The notes under the pieces were generated by a model. The model ran no database searches. It had not been told where the DNA came from and saw only the letters and a list, made by a program, of their open reading frames with translations. Below are positions 17,197 through 26,319 of a DNA stretch of 64,000 nucleotides, piece after piece (position 1 is the first letter of the stretch; every line of letters starts with the position of its first letter). This stretch comes from G965247475 sp965247475 (GTDB taxonomy: Bacteria > Chloroflexota > UBA11872): NCBI GenBank assembly GCA_965247475.1, contig OZ252016.1:2418001-2482000 (forward strand), written 5' to 3'. Made by a program: the position numbers and the translations under genes.

Positions 17197-18189
17197 CTAT
17201 CCGAATTTCAGGAACTGTCCCTGCACCCAGTTGCCGTCGCTGACCTGCCACCACGTAACGCCCTCGACCACCGTGGTCTCACCGGTCATCTCGAGCTGTG
17301 ACCCACCCGGGGCGACGTAGGCAACGTCCGCGTCCGCTGCGGCCGCGACTCGTACGTTGAGGCCGTTCTCGGGTACGACGGTGGCGGTGACCGCGTCGCC
17401 GCCCGGCGTGTCGGTCGGCGCGGGCGAGGTCTCGGGCGTCGCCGCGGGCTCAGGCTCGGGCGCGGGCTGGGCCGAGGTTGCCCCGATCTCGAGGTGCTCG
17501 AAGTCCGGTCCCCGACCTTGCGCCCAGTTCCCATCCTCGACCTCGTACCAGATGATGCCGTCGATCTCTTGCGTCGTGCCGGTGAGCTCGATCTGTGTTC
17601 CACCAAGCGCGACGTACTGCACCGTGCTGTCGGTGACGCTCGCAGCGTCGCGCACGTTCAGACCCTCCGCGGGGATCACGACCGCCGAGACGGGCTGGGG
17701 CCGCTCGGTGCGACGCGCGACGAGCTGCTCTGGGTCGGTGGGAATCTCGAGGATCTGTCCGACGAAGATGAAATCGGGATCCGCGAGGCCGTTGAACTCG
17801 AGAATGTCATCGACGCTCACGCCGAATTGGGCCGAAATGGTAAACAGCGTGTCCTCGTCCTGAACCTCGTAGGGGATGGGCCCGGTGGGCCTGGGGGTCG
17901 GCGTGGGCTCAGGGATCGGGGTCGGCTCGGGGACAGGTGTGGGTGAGCGGGTCGGCTCCTGTATCGGGGTCTGCGTGGGCCGAACGGCGATCGTGGTGGG
18001 GGTCGCGGCGGGCGATGCACTGGGCGAGACGACCGGCTCGATGCCAACCGTTGGGGTGGTGTCTGCCGTGACGGTCGGCTCCTCTTCGCCACCTGTCAGG
18101 TTGATGACGAGGACGACAATGAGCGCGATGACCACAACCGGGACCACCAGAAGCATCACGAACAGTCGATAGCGCCTTAAGGTGCTCAC
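17197..18189 (-). CDS. LysM and bacterial SH3 domain membrane-anchored protein
   Basis: Envelope protein of about 330 residues: a signal-anchor helix (about residues 10-30), a long Pro/Thr-rich linker, a LysM domain (YEVQDEDTLFTISAQFGVS..., ending GQILEIP) and two SH3b-like domains. Each SH3b begins with a GLNVR-A motif and holds paired Trp/Tyr (IIWYEVEDGNW, VTWWQVSDGNW). It probably binds peptidoglycan outside the cell. I chose GTG 18189; a TTG at 18201 would add four residues. It lies downstream of, and on the same strand as, a class A penicillin-binding protein. Confidence 0.82.
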   Translation of the reverse strand: MSTLRRYRLFVMLLVVPVVVIALIVVLVINLTGGEEEPTVTADTTPTVGIEPVVSPSASPAATPTTIAVRPTQTPIQEPTRSPTPVPEPTPIPEPTPTPRPTGPIPYEVQDEDTLFTISAQFGVSVDDILEFNGLADPDFIFVGQILEIPTDPEQLVARRTERPQPVSAVVIPAEGLNVRDAASVTDSTVQYVALGGTQIELTGTTQEIDGIIWYEVEDGNWAQGRGPDFEHLEIGATSAQPAPEPEPAATPETSPAPTDTPGGDAVTATVVPENGLNVRVAAAADADVAYVAPGGSQLEMTGETTVVEGVTWWQVSDGNWVQGQFLKFG

Positions 18190-18585
18190 CCGCGCCCCCA
18201 ATCGCCGATGGGACTTAGCCGCCCGAGGCTGTGACCAATTTTCGCGGCGGCACTCTCACGCCGCCGCGTGACCGGAATCCTGGCCGTGAACTTCACGCGT
18301 GGTCACCTCGAATGCCGCTGCATTTTACATATGTTAATCCGTCCCGGCGCATGCGCCGCCGTTGGTGGAACGGATTCGCCCGCACATTCCCACAACGCCG
18401 CGGCTGCCCGCGCGTGACGTGGCGCGCCGCACTTTGTCGACCGCTTGGCCACAAGCGCGCGATCCGATCGGCGCTACGAACGGGCGCGCCGGCGCCGACC
18501 CGATGGCGCCCAGACTTTGTTTACCTGGGTAACGCCTGGCTACGGCCGGCGTGAGCCGCCAGGACACCCGGCGCGAGTCGGACGG
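18190..18585. other. Intergenic region with inverted repeat
   Basis: About 400 nt without a credible gene. Bases 18243-18268 form a 9-bp inverted repeat (CGCGGCGGC ... GCCGCCGCG) around an 8-nt loop. An AT-rich patch with TTTACATATGTTAAT lies at about 18323-18338. The region should hold the promoter of the LysM/SH3 gene; nothing else can be assigned. Confidence 0.45.
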
Positions 18586-21456
18586 CTAGCGGACGCGGAA
18601 TCCGACGGGTTCCGTCTCGGTTCGATTGCCCGCACGGTCACTCACGATCGCCACGAGCTCGTGCTCTCCCGCCGCACTCGTCCAACGAACCGCGAAGGGC
18701 GCGCGCCGCGCCCGCGCGACCATCGCGCCGTCGACTCGATACTCGACCTCCGCGATGCCGCCCGCATCATCGACCTCCACTCCAAGCTCGGCGACTCCGG
18801 CCGCGACGACAGCTCCGGCCTCCGGGAACGCGATGCGGGCCGTGGGCGGGGTGTTGTCCACCTCGAATCGCCGGAATCGCACCTCTTCGCGACCGTCCGA
18901 CGAACTGACGGTCAAGCGCAGTGTGTAGAGCCCATCGTCGAGCTGAATGGTGTCGATCGCCGCGAGCTTCCCGGACTCGACGGGCAACGTTGCCGGGCTC
19001 CCGACCCGTATCCATCGACCGGGCGCGAGCCCGCCCCCATAGTGGACTTCGAACGCGCTGAAGCTGCGGCCGACGGCCTCGCCCTCGATCTCGAGCACGC
19101 TACGAACTGCCTCGCGATCCGCCGGGTACGTGATCAGGACGCCGCTCCCATCGCCAGGCGCGGGGTCGACGGGCGCGGCGAATCCGTCAGGCGGCAACGC
19201 AAATGGCGAGTCGGCGGGCTGCTCGCGCTGCCACACCTCAGCCTCGCGAGGCAGCAGCACGAACACGCGCTCCTCGATCTGGTCGGCCGGGGTATCGCGG
19301 GTGGCCAGCAGCCCCGTCGGCGTGTGGATCAGGAATGGCTGATGGATCGGATCGCGTTGCGTCGGCACTGTCGCCGCCAGGAAGACTTCCTCGCGAATGG
19401 CATCGGCGGGGGTGAACGGCGATGGCAGCAAGCCCGATAGGGCATCGACCTCCTGGACGACGATGTCTGGGGGGCGGATCCAGGCACGGGCCGGGCGTCC
19501 GTCCAGCGCCGTCTCCATGAATCGCTTCCAGATCGGGGCCGCGCCGCGCACGCCCGTAACGTCGTCCATCGCGTGGCCATCGGAATTCCCGACCCAGACA
19601 CCGGCGGCCAGCTCGGGCGTAAAGCCGACCGTCAGCGCGTCGCGCGTGTCCTCGGTTGTGCCGGTCTTGACCGCAGCGGGGCGTCCCTCGAGCTCGAGAT
19701 TCGCCCGCACATCGCCGAAGCCCTCGATGCGGGCATCGGCGTCCGACAGAATCGAGGTCATCACGAACGCCTCTTCCGGAGACACGACCTGGGGTCCAAG
19801 CGGCACGATTGGCACGGCATCGGAGCCCCGCGCGGCCGCCACGGCGCAGCCGTTCTCGCCGAGTTGCTCGATCACGGCGCCGCCGGCATCGCGAACGCAG
19901 AGGATCGAGGCGGGCGCGACTTGTCGCCCCTGATTCGCAAGCACGCCATAGGCCGCCGTCAGGTCGAGGAGCCGGACCTCGTTCGATCCGAGCGCGAGCG
20001 CCGGCCCGATCGCCGCCGGGTCCCGCAGGCTGGCGATGCCCATCCGGTGCGCCAGGTCAACGGTCGCCTCCACCCCCACCAGCACCTGCATACGCACCGC
20101 CGGTACGTTGAGGGAGCTCCCAACGGCCTCGCGCAGGCTGACGGGACCCCGAAACTCGCGATCGAAGTTGCGCGGGGTGTACGCCTCCTGTCCCGGGATG
20201 GGAATGGTGGTAGGGATATCAAGCAGCATGCTGGCCGCGGTGTGGCCCTGGCGGAGCGCCGCCGCGTAGGTGAACAGCTTGAAGGCCGATCCCGGCTGTC
20301 GCTCGGCGAGCGTCACGTTGACCTGGCCGTCAATGGCCGGGTCGTTGAAGTCGACGCTCCCGACCATGGCCAAGATCTCGCCGGTGCGCGGCCGCAGCGC
20401 CACGAGCGCCGCGTTCGACACATCGCGGTCCGCTAAGGCCTCCACCTGCTCGCGCGCGATCGCCTGCGCCTCGCGCTGATAATCGAGCTGAAGGGTGGTC
20501 GTGACCTGCCACCCGCTGCTCGCGACATCGGGTCCGTAGCGCTCGACGAGCTCCGCCGTCACCAGATTGAGGAAGTGAGGCGCTTCGGATCTCGACGGCT
20601 GCGGCGGAAGCACGTTCAGCGACTCGCGCCGGGCCTCCTCCACGCGCGCCGACGAGACAAACGCGCGCCGCTCGATCGCGTCGAGCACCCGGAGCTGCTG
20701 GCGCCGCGCCGCCTCCGGATCGACGTGGGGATTATCCGTTGACGGCGAGCGGGCCAGGCCGACGAGCATGGCGGCCTCGGCCAGCGTCAGCTCGGCGGCT
20801 TCCTTGCCAAAGAACGTCTCCGATGCCGCCGCGATCCCGTACGCCAGGCTGCCGAAGTAGTTCTGGTTCAAGTAGAGCCCGAGGATCTCGTCCTTCGAGA
20901 ACCGCTGGCTGATCTGCCACGCCAGCACCGCTTCCTTGAGCTTGCGCTCGACCGTCTCCTCGGGCGTGAGCAGTGCGTTCTTGACGAGCTGCTGCGTGAT
21001 CGTGCTCGCCCCAGAGACCACGCGGCCGCCGCGGAGGTTCTGCCAGATGGCGCGCAGAATGGCGCGCGGCTCGACGCCCGGATTCTCGTAAAAGGTGGCG
21101 TCCTCGGCCGCGATGACCGCCTGCCGCACCACAGACGGAATCTGCTCCGGCGGCAACACCTTGCGGCGGCCCTGGCCGAGCAACTCGCCGATGGGGCGTC
21201 CCTGGCGATCCTGGATCGTGGTGGTCTGAAACAGCTGCGGGCCGACGCCGGTCAGCTCATCCACCGACGGCAGGTCGGTGAGGAAGGCGCCGACGACGTT
21301 GATGGCGACGGCGAGGCCAGCGCCGGTAAGCGCGACCGCGAGGGCCGCGGTCGTGATGAGCATGGCGGCCGCGGCGGCCAGGCCAGCGATCCACCAGAGC
21401 GAGCGACTGGCACGTCTGCGCCGCCGCAGCGGGACCCTACGGCGCGGCATCGGCAC
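18586..21456 (-). CDS. Class A penicillin-binding protein (bifunctional)
   Basis: Peptidoglycan glycosyltransferase-transpeptidase of 956 residues. A cationic N-terminus and one membrane helix lead to a GT51 domain (IAAEDATFYENPGVEPRAI with the catalytic Glu, SGASTITQQLVKN). The penicillin-binding domain has the SxxK nucleophile in QPGSAFKLF, S-x-N in VGSSLNVPA and KTG in AVKTGTTEDT. After about residue 740 an extra C-terminal region looks like two Ig/fibronectin-type domains (TYPADREAVRS..., VDNTPPTARIAFPEAG...). It polymerises and cross-links the cell wall at the outer membrane face. Pro-peptide lacking; no lipobox. Confidence 0.93.
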   Translation of the reverse strand: MPMPRRRVPLRRRRRASRSLWWIAGLAAAAAMLITTAALAVALTGAGLAVAINVVGAFLTDLPSVDELTGVGPQLFQTTTIQDRQGRPIGELLGQGRRKVLPPEQIPSVVRQAVIAAEDATFYENPGVEPRAILRAIWQNLRGGRVVSGASTITQQLVKNALLTPEETVERKLKEAVLAWQISQRFSKDEILGLYLNQNYFGSLAYGIAAASETFFGKEAAELTLAEAAMLVGLARSPSTDNPHVDPEAARRQQLRVLDAIERRAFVSSARVEEARRESLNVLPPQPSRSEAPHFLNLVTAELVERYGPDVASSGWQVTTTLQLDYQREAQAIAREQVEALADRDVSNAALVALRPRTGEILAMVGSVDFNDPAIDGQVNVTLAERQPGSAFKLFTYAAALRQGHTAASMLLDIPTTIPIPGQEAYTPRNFDREFRGPVSLREAVGSSLNVPAVRMQVLVGVEATVDLAHRMGIASLRDPAAIGPALALGSNEVRLLDLTAAYGVLANQGRQVAPASILCVRDAGGAVIEQLGENGCAVAAARGSDAVPIVPLGPQVVSPEEAFVMTSILSDADARIEGFGDVRANLELEGRPAAVKTGTTEDTRDALTVGFTPELAAGVWVGNSDGHAMDDVTGVRGAAPIWKRFMETALDGRPARAWIRPPDIVVQEVDALSGLLPSPFTPADAIREEVFLAATVPTQRDPIHQPFLIHTPTGLLATRDTPADQIEERVFVLLPREAEVWQREQPADSPFALPPDGFAAPVDPAPGDGSGVLITYPADREAVRSVLEIEGEAVGRSFSAFEVHYGGGLAPGRWIRVGSPATLPVESGKLAAIDTIQLDDGLYTLRLTVSSSDGREEVRFRRFEVDNTPPTARIAFPEAGAVVAAGVAELGVEVDDAGGIAEVEYRVDGAMVARARRAPFAVRWTSAAGEHELVAIVSDRAGNRTETEPVGFRVR

Positions 21457-21640
21457 GAGGATGCATCAGGTGCTCGATTCTACTGACAGCCTGTCAGGCG
21501 CCCGGCCAGCCGGCGCCCAGGTGAGATCGTGACAGACGACGCCAACGTGACGGCCGTGAGGCGGGGCTCCGTGGGCGCTACGCTGTGGCTCTGGCGACTT
21601 CCGACACCCACCTGCCGGGCGCCCGGCGAGGAGGCCCTGC

Positions 21641-23233
21641 ATGGCGCGCATGACCGGCGGCGAGGCGGCCATCGCGGCGCTCGCCCGCGCCGGAATCGAC
21701 ACGGTGTTCGGGATTCCCGGCGTCCACTCCGCCGGGTTCTACGACGCGCTGTACGACGCGACATCGATTCGACACGTGATGACCCGCCACGAGCAAGGCG
21801 CCGCGTTCATGGCCGACGGCTATGCGCGCGCCTCGGGCCGGATCGCGTGCCTTTCGACCATCACAGGACCCGGGGTGACCAACGCCGCGACCGCGCTCGG
21901 CGAGGCCCAGGCGGACTCGTCACCGATCCTCCACATCGCGACCGCGCTCGAGTCGAGCGTGGCTCAGTCCGAGATCGGCGAGCTGCACGAACTGCGCGAC
22001 CAATCCGGCGTGCTGCGCTCGGTGGTCGGTTACCACCGGGTGGCGCACACGGTTGGGGAGATCGCTCCCGCGATTCTCGAAGCCGTCCACCACATGCGGA
22101 CGTCGCGCCCGACCCCGGCGTCCGTCGAGATCCCACTGGATCTCCTGACGGCCGACGACGACGTGGACGTGCCCGACGGCCCGGTGGCGGAGGCTCTCAT
22201 CCCACCACACGACGCCGTGGCGAAGGCGGCCCAGCTGCTATCCGACGCGTCGGCGCCATTCGTGTACGTCGGGAGCGGCGGCATGGATGCGGGCCCCGCA
22301 CTCGTGGCCGTTGCCGAGTGCCTGCAGGCGCCGGTGATGACGGCGCATACGGGCAAGGGCGCGTTCCCCGAGAGCCACCCGCTCTCGCTCGGCTGCAAGA
22401 TGCGTTGGGACGAGAGCGCCTATGACTTTCTGCGGTCACGCGATGTGGGCCTGATCGTGGGTTGCCGGCTCGGCAACCGCACGCTCGACCAGGGGCGGAT
22501 GCCGCTCCCCGACCGCCTGATTCAGATCGACATCGACGACTCGATCATCGGCCGTACCCGCGCGGTGACGGTGGGGATTCACGCCGACGCCGGCGACGCT
22601 CTGGCGGCGCTGATCGAGGAACTGCCGGAGGAGCGGGGGCCGATCGACCTGGACGGGGTTCGGGCCGTGCGCGAGCAGGGCGGAGAGCCCGACTATCGTT
22701 CTGAGTCCGCGGCAATTCTCGGCGCCGTGCGTTCGGCGATGCCCCCCGACGGCGTGCTCGTAAACGATATGACGATGGTGAGCTATGACGCACCGCGGTA
22801 CTTCCCGGTGGATCAGCCGCGCACGTTCATGTTTCCGAATTACTTCGGAACGCTCGGGTTCAGCCTGCCGGCGGCCATCGGTGCGCAAGTCGCGTGTCCC
22901 GACCGGACGGTCGTTTCAATCAGTGGCGACGGCGGCTTTCTCTTCACCAGCGAGGAGCTGGCGACCGCGGTGCGCGAACAACTGCCGGTGGTCGCGCTCG
23001 TTGCCGACGACGGCATGTACGGCGCGATCGATCACTATCACCGTACGACGTTCGACGGGCGCACGATGGACATGCGCCTCTCCAATCCCGATTTCGTGCA
23101 GCTGGCGACCGCGTACGGGATTCACGGTGTGGCGGTCTCGGATCCGGAGGCGCTCGCGCGCGAGCTGCGCGCGGCCTCGGCCCGAGACGCGCCGTCCTTG
23201 ATCGAGTACGAGCTGCGCGCTCGCCGACGCTAG
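21641..23233 (+). CDS. Acetolactate synthase-like ThDP-dependent enzyme
   Basis: Large-subunit-like thiamine-diphosphate enzyme of 530 residues in three domains. The Pyr domain holds the activating Glu in TRHEQGAAFMADGYAR. A central FAD/Rossmann-like domain follows. The PP domain starts the ThDP motif at SISGDGGFLF and ends at ADDGMYGAI. Where the family usually has N-N/N-D as metal ligands, this protein has D-D-G. A strong AGGAGG lies six nt before the ATG. No ilvN regulatory subunit is next to it, so a role outside branched-chain amino acid synthesis (for example a decarboxylase) is likely. Confidence 0.85.
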   Translation: MARMTGGEAAIAALARAGIDTVFGIPGVHSAGFYDALYDATSIRHVMTRHEQGAAFMADGYARASGRIACLSTITGPGVTNAATALGEAQADSSPILHIATALESSVAQSEIGELHELRDQSGVLRSVVGYHRVAHTVGEIAPAILEAVHHMRTSRPTPASVEIPLDLLTADDDVDVPDGPVAEALIPPHDAVAKAAQLLSDASAPFVYVGSGGMDAGPALVAVAECLQAPVMTAHTGKGAFPESHPLSLGCKMRWDESAYDFLRSRDVGLIVGCRLGNRTLDQGRMPLPDRLIQIDIDDSIIGRTRAVTVGIHADAGDALAALIEELPEERGPIDLDGVRAVREQGGEPDYRSESAAILGAVRSAMPPDGVLVNDMTMVSYDAPRYFPVDQPRTFMFPNYFGTLGFSLPAAIGAQVACPDRTVVSISGDGGFLFTSEELATAVREQLPVVALVADDGMYGAIDHYHRTTFDGRTMDMRLSNPDFVQLATAYGIHGVAVSDPEALARELRAASARDAPSLIEYELRARRR

Positions 23234-23243
23234 CTCGCCTCGG

Positions 23244-23858
23244 ATGTCGCGGCCGCATCAGCAAGGCGCGACGCCCCACGGCAGTCGAGAGGTCTCAGCG
23301 CGGGTCTGGTTGCGTCGAGCGGCTCAGATCCTGGGGCTCGTGGCGGTCTTCGCGATCGCCGTTCTGGCCGTCGTCTTCAGCGAAACGATTCGTGACCGCT
23401 TCGCGGAATTCGGCTATCTCGCGGTCTTCGTCATCACGATCGTGGCGAGCGCGACGCTGATTCTGCCCGCGCCGGCGGCCCTCACGGTGGGCGTGTTCGC
23501 CGAGACGCTGCAAAACCCCTGGTTGGTGGGGTTGACGGCGGCGACGGGACAGACGATCGGCGAGCTGACCGGCTATTACGTCGGGTGGAGCGGAAAAGCG
23601 GTACTCGAACGCGTGCGCGGCTACGAGACGGTGCGGCGATGGATGCAGCGCGCCGGAGGCCCCACGCTGTTCGTGCTCGCGCTGATCCCAAACCCGTTCT
23701 TCGACATCGCGGGGATGATCGCCGGAGCAACGCGCTTCGGGGTGTTCCGATTCGTGGCGTTCTCCTGGCCGGGTCGGGCCATCAAGAACATCGGGTTCGC
23801 GTTCGCCGGCGTAGGCGTATTCGCGTTCCTGGGCCTCCTCGGCGGCAACGCCGGCTGA
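23244..23858 (+). CDS. VTT/SNARE-associated domain membrane protein
   Basis: Integral membrane protein of 204 residues of the DedA/YqaA/VTT superfamily. It has an N-terminal helix, the re-entrant 'LPAPAALTVGVFAE' loop, a G-x-x-x-G-x-x-x-GY(Y)VG motif (TIGELTGYYVGW) and the second re-entrant loop ALIPNPFFDIAGMIAGAT. Relatives are lipid scramblases or undecaprenyl-phosphate/lipid translocases. It starts 10 nt after the ThDP enzyme gene. A second paralogue is at 54681-55292. Confidence 0.82.
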   Translation: MSRPHQQGATPHGSREVSARVWLRRAAQILGLVAVFAIAVLAVVFSETIRDRFAEFGYLAVFVITIVASATLILPAPAALTVGVFAETLQNPWLVGLTAATGQTIGELTGYYVGWSGKAVLERVRGYETVRRWMQRAGGPTLFVLALIPNPFFDIAGMIAGATRFGVFRFVAFSWPGRAIKNIGFAFAGVGVFAFLGLLGGNAG

Positions 23859-23904
23859 CCAACAGGCACGGATGGCCCCGCCTCCGGCCGCCGGAAGCCG
23901 ACCG

Positions 23905-24057
23905 CTAGGCCTGGTCGTTGGGCGGCGGCTCGGGCGCGAACTCGTCTCCCACTAGCCGCCGCTTGATCTCCTCGTAGGCGAAAAGACCGATGGCCGCCAT
24001 GAAGAGGAGCACCACGATCAGGCCGATGAGGGCAAGTAGACCAACGATCGGGCGCAT
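23905..24057 (-). CDS. Small single-pass membrane protein (50 aa)
   Basis: Frame of 51 codons on the minus strand. The N-terminal 28 residues form one hydrophobic helix (IVGLLALIGLIVVLLFMAAI). A basic/acidic cytoplasmic segment (YEEIKRRLVGDEF) and a Pro-rich end (PEPPPNDQA) follow. A good Shine-Dalgarno AAAGGGA lies 8 nt before the ATG at 24057, which argues for a real gene. It is convergent with the VTT gene and divergent from the dnaA promoter region. No family recognised. Confidence 0.6.
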   Translation of the reverse strand: MRPIVGLLALIGLIVVLLFMAAIGLFAYEEIKRRLVGDEFAPEPPPNDQA

Positions 24058-24254
24058 CGGCGTCGTCCCTTTGCTTCGGGGCCCCGGGCCCCGGCCTCGC
24101 GATCAACGTCTAGCGGCCATTGTACGTCCGCGCGCCGCCGTCACACCGGCTCGCGCGTGTCAGGCGGAACTCCCTCGTTCCATCCGCGTCGCCACATCGC
24201 GGGCCGCACGCGCCGCCGCCCATCCGGCCCAAAGAGCCCTCCGCTGCAGGCACA

Positions 24255-24284
24255 TTGACACAGTCGTGACGTATAGCTTACTAT
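24255..24284 (+). promoter_or_regulatory. Sigma-70-like promoter upstream of dnaA
   Basis: Perfect -35 TTGACA (24255-24260), an 18-nt spacer and a -10-like TACTAT (24279-24284) on the plus strand. If used for dnaA it would leave a leader of over 330 nt; no gene fits in that leader. A second, weaker extended -10 (TGCTACGAT, ends at 24582) is closer to dnaA. Confidence 0.5.
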
Positions 24285-24626
24285 TGTGATTGCCCCCCAG
24301 GGGCAGCCTGCCGTAACGTCGGCCTCGACCGCTGGGCGGCGGCGGCGTGCTCGCGTGACGCCCGTCCTCCTGTAACTGTCGCGCGTAACGCCTCCATGGC
24401 CCAGGCGTGCGACGCGCCTTGGCCGGCATCAGCCTCCACGCTCACCTCTTCTCCTTGGTGACCCGGCGCCACCGCCCCCACGGCCGCCGTCGGGTCACAC
24501 GAATAACTCACAGAGACTTTTGAGAATCTTTCTGCTAACAGGTTTGACCCCGCCCAGCTGGCCTGCCGATCTCTGCTACGATTTGCCTCCCCCAAACGCG
24601 AGGTCAAGAGGAGTGGCGCCAACGCC

Positions 24627-25982
24627 GTGCTGAGCCAGAGAACGTGGGAGGCGGCGCTTGGCGTGCTGCAAGTCGAGATTCCGAAAGCCGATTTCGCGGC
24701 GTGGTTTGACCACGCGGAGTTTGTGAGCGCGACCGAGCAAGAGCTCGTCGTGGGCGTGCCAACTGTTTTCGCCAAGGAGACGGTGGAGCGCAAATACCGG
24801 CCCATTGTGTCGCGAGCCGTCTCTCAGGCTTCCGGTCGTGACGTAGACGTTACGATTGTAGTGCGCCAGGACAACGGTGCTGCTAGCGCGCCGGCGCTCC
24901 TGCCGCGCGAGGCCGCAGCGCCAACGCGGCGTCCGACGCCGGACGCCACGTTGCATCCGCGCTTCACCTTCGACAACTACGTGATCGGGTCGACCAACCG
25001 GCTCGCCCACGCGGCGGCGCTGCGGGTGAGCGAATCGCCCGGGCGCGCCTACAACCCGCTCTTCATGTACAGCGGCGTGGGCCTTGGCAAGACCCACCTC
25101 CTGCACTCGATCGGCCACGCGATCAGCGCCCACGATGCTCAGGCACGGGTCCGCTATGTGCCGTGCGAGGCCTTCACGAACGATCTGCTGCTGGCTATTC
25201 GGGCCGATGTCCGGACCGACCGGACGCGACGGTTTCGCGCTCGGTACCGGGACGTGGATGTGCTGCTCATCGACGACGTCGAGTTCCTGGCGCGCAGCGA
25301 GACCTCCCAGGAAGAGCTGTTTCACACGTTCAACACGCTGTACGAGGGGGGCAGGCAGATCGTGCTCACCAGCGATCGTCCGCCGAGCGAGATTCGACCG
25401 CTCGCCGACCGGCTGCGCAGCCGCTTCGGAGCGGGGCTGGTGGCCGACATTCAAGCGCCCGATCTGGACCTTCGGCGGGGCATTCTCGAGTCGCGCACCG
25501 CGAGCTCTCACGCGCAGGTGGAGCCGGCGGTTATCGATTACATCGCCGATCGCGTGCGGCGCAACGTCCGCGAGCTTGAGGGCGCGCTCGCGCGAGCGCT
25601 GCTCTACGCCGAACTCAACGGCCTGGAGCTCACGCCCGCGACAGCCGGCCAGGCGCTCGACGGGATCGGCCTCAGCGATTCCCGCCGACCGCCCGCGACA
25701 TCCGACGTGATCGACGTCGTGAGTGACTACTTTGCGGTCCCGACCGCCGAGCTGACCGGGCCGAGACGTGATGCGCGGGTCGTGGCCGCCCGTCAAGTCG
25801 CCATGTATCTTCTGCGCAAGGACGCTGCGTTGACGCTGCCGCAGATTGGGCGGGAACTCGGCGGGCGTGACCACACCACCGCGCTCCACGGTTGCAAGAA
25901 GATCGAGCGACGCCTGCAACTCGATGATCGCCTCAAGTCCGATATCGACACCCTGCGTGCCCGCCTAGCCAACCTCGGGTAG
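24627..25982 (+). CDS. dnaA: Chromosomal replication initiator DnaA
   Basis: Opens the replication origin. It has 451 residues in four domains: N-terminal domain I (WEAALGVLQVEIPKADFAAWF), a short Ala/Pro linker (domain II), the AAA+ domain with Walker A SGVGLGKTHLLH and Walker B VLLIDDVEF, and DNA-binding domain IV with the signature LGGRDHTTALHGCKKI. The start is GTG 24627 with AAGAGGAG about 10 nt upstream. DnaA boxes lie directly downstream, then parA and parB, the usual order near many bacterial origins. Confidence 0.97.
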   Translation: MLSQRTWEAALGVLQVEIPKADFAAWFDHAEFVSATEQELVVGVPTVFAKETVERKYRPIVSRAVSQASGRDVDVTIVVRQDNGAASAPALLPREAAAPTRRPTPDATLHPRFTFDNYVIGSTNRLAHAAALRVSESPGRAYNPLFMYSGVGLGKTHLLHSIGHAISAHDAQARVRYVPCEAFTNDLLLAIRADVRTDRTRRFRARYRDVDVLLIDDVEFLARSETSQEELFHTFNTLYEGGRQIVLTSDRPPSEIRPLADRLRSRFGAGLVADIQAPDLDLRRGILESRTASSHAQVEPAVIDYIADRVRRNVRELEGALARALLYAELNGLELTPATAGQALDGIGLSDSRRPPATSDVIDVVSDYFAVPTAELTGPRRDARVVAARQVAMYLLRKDAALTLPQIGRELGGRDHTTALHGCKKIERRLQLDDRLKSDIDTLRARLANLG

Positions 25983-26319
25983 TCGGCGGGTGTGGAAAAG
26001 TCTCCGGATTCTGTGGATATCCGGGGTCTTTTGGGGATAAGCGCCTGCACCGCTCCTGAACCGAGCGTGCATTTCCGGCCTCGGATCCAGCACCACGCGC
26101 CGCCTGAGTGACGGCTCAGGCCATCCATCACGGGGCGTCCCGACGTCCTCCTCCCCACGATCCGCGCCCCGGCTCGCCCACTGCCAGAAGGGAACATGGC
26201 GTCTGGCGCACTTGTCCCCACACTTCACACGCCGACGGCTACGACGGCGAATCTAATATAGAGAGATCAATCGACGTGGTCGACGTGTGGCCTGCCGACC
26301 GAGGTGGAATGGATTGCCG
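25983..26319. other. Predicted replication origin (oriC)
   Basis: Gene-free DNA between dnaA and parA. It holds three DnaA-box-like 9-mers in the same orientation at 25991-25999 (reverse complement TTTTCCACA, perfect to TTWTNCACA), 26012-26020 (ATATCCACA) and 26032-26040 (TTATCCCCA), spaced 20-21 nt. An AT-rich patch follows near 26250-26275 (AATCTAATATAGAGAGATC). The content and position fit oriC. Confidence 0.75.

Noticed and set aside
18445..19440. 331-residue plus-strand frame inside the penicillin-binding protein gene
   Set aside because: Antisense shadow with Arg/His-rich composition; the opposite strand encodes an unambiguous transpeptidase.
24576..25919. 447-residue minus-strand frame over dnaA
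   Set aside because: Antisense shadow; dnaA motifs on the plus strand are complete.
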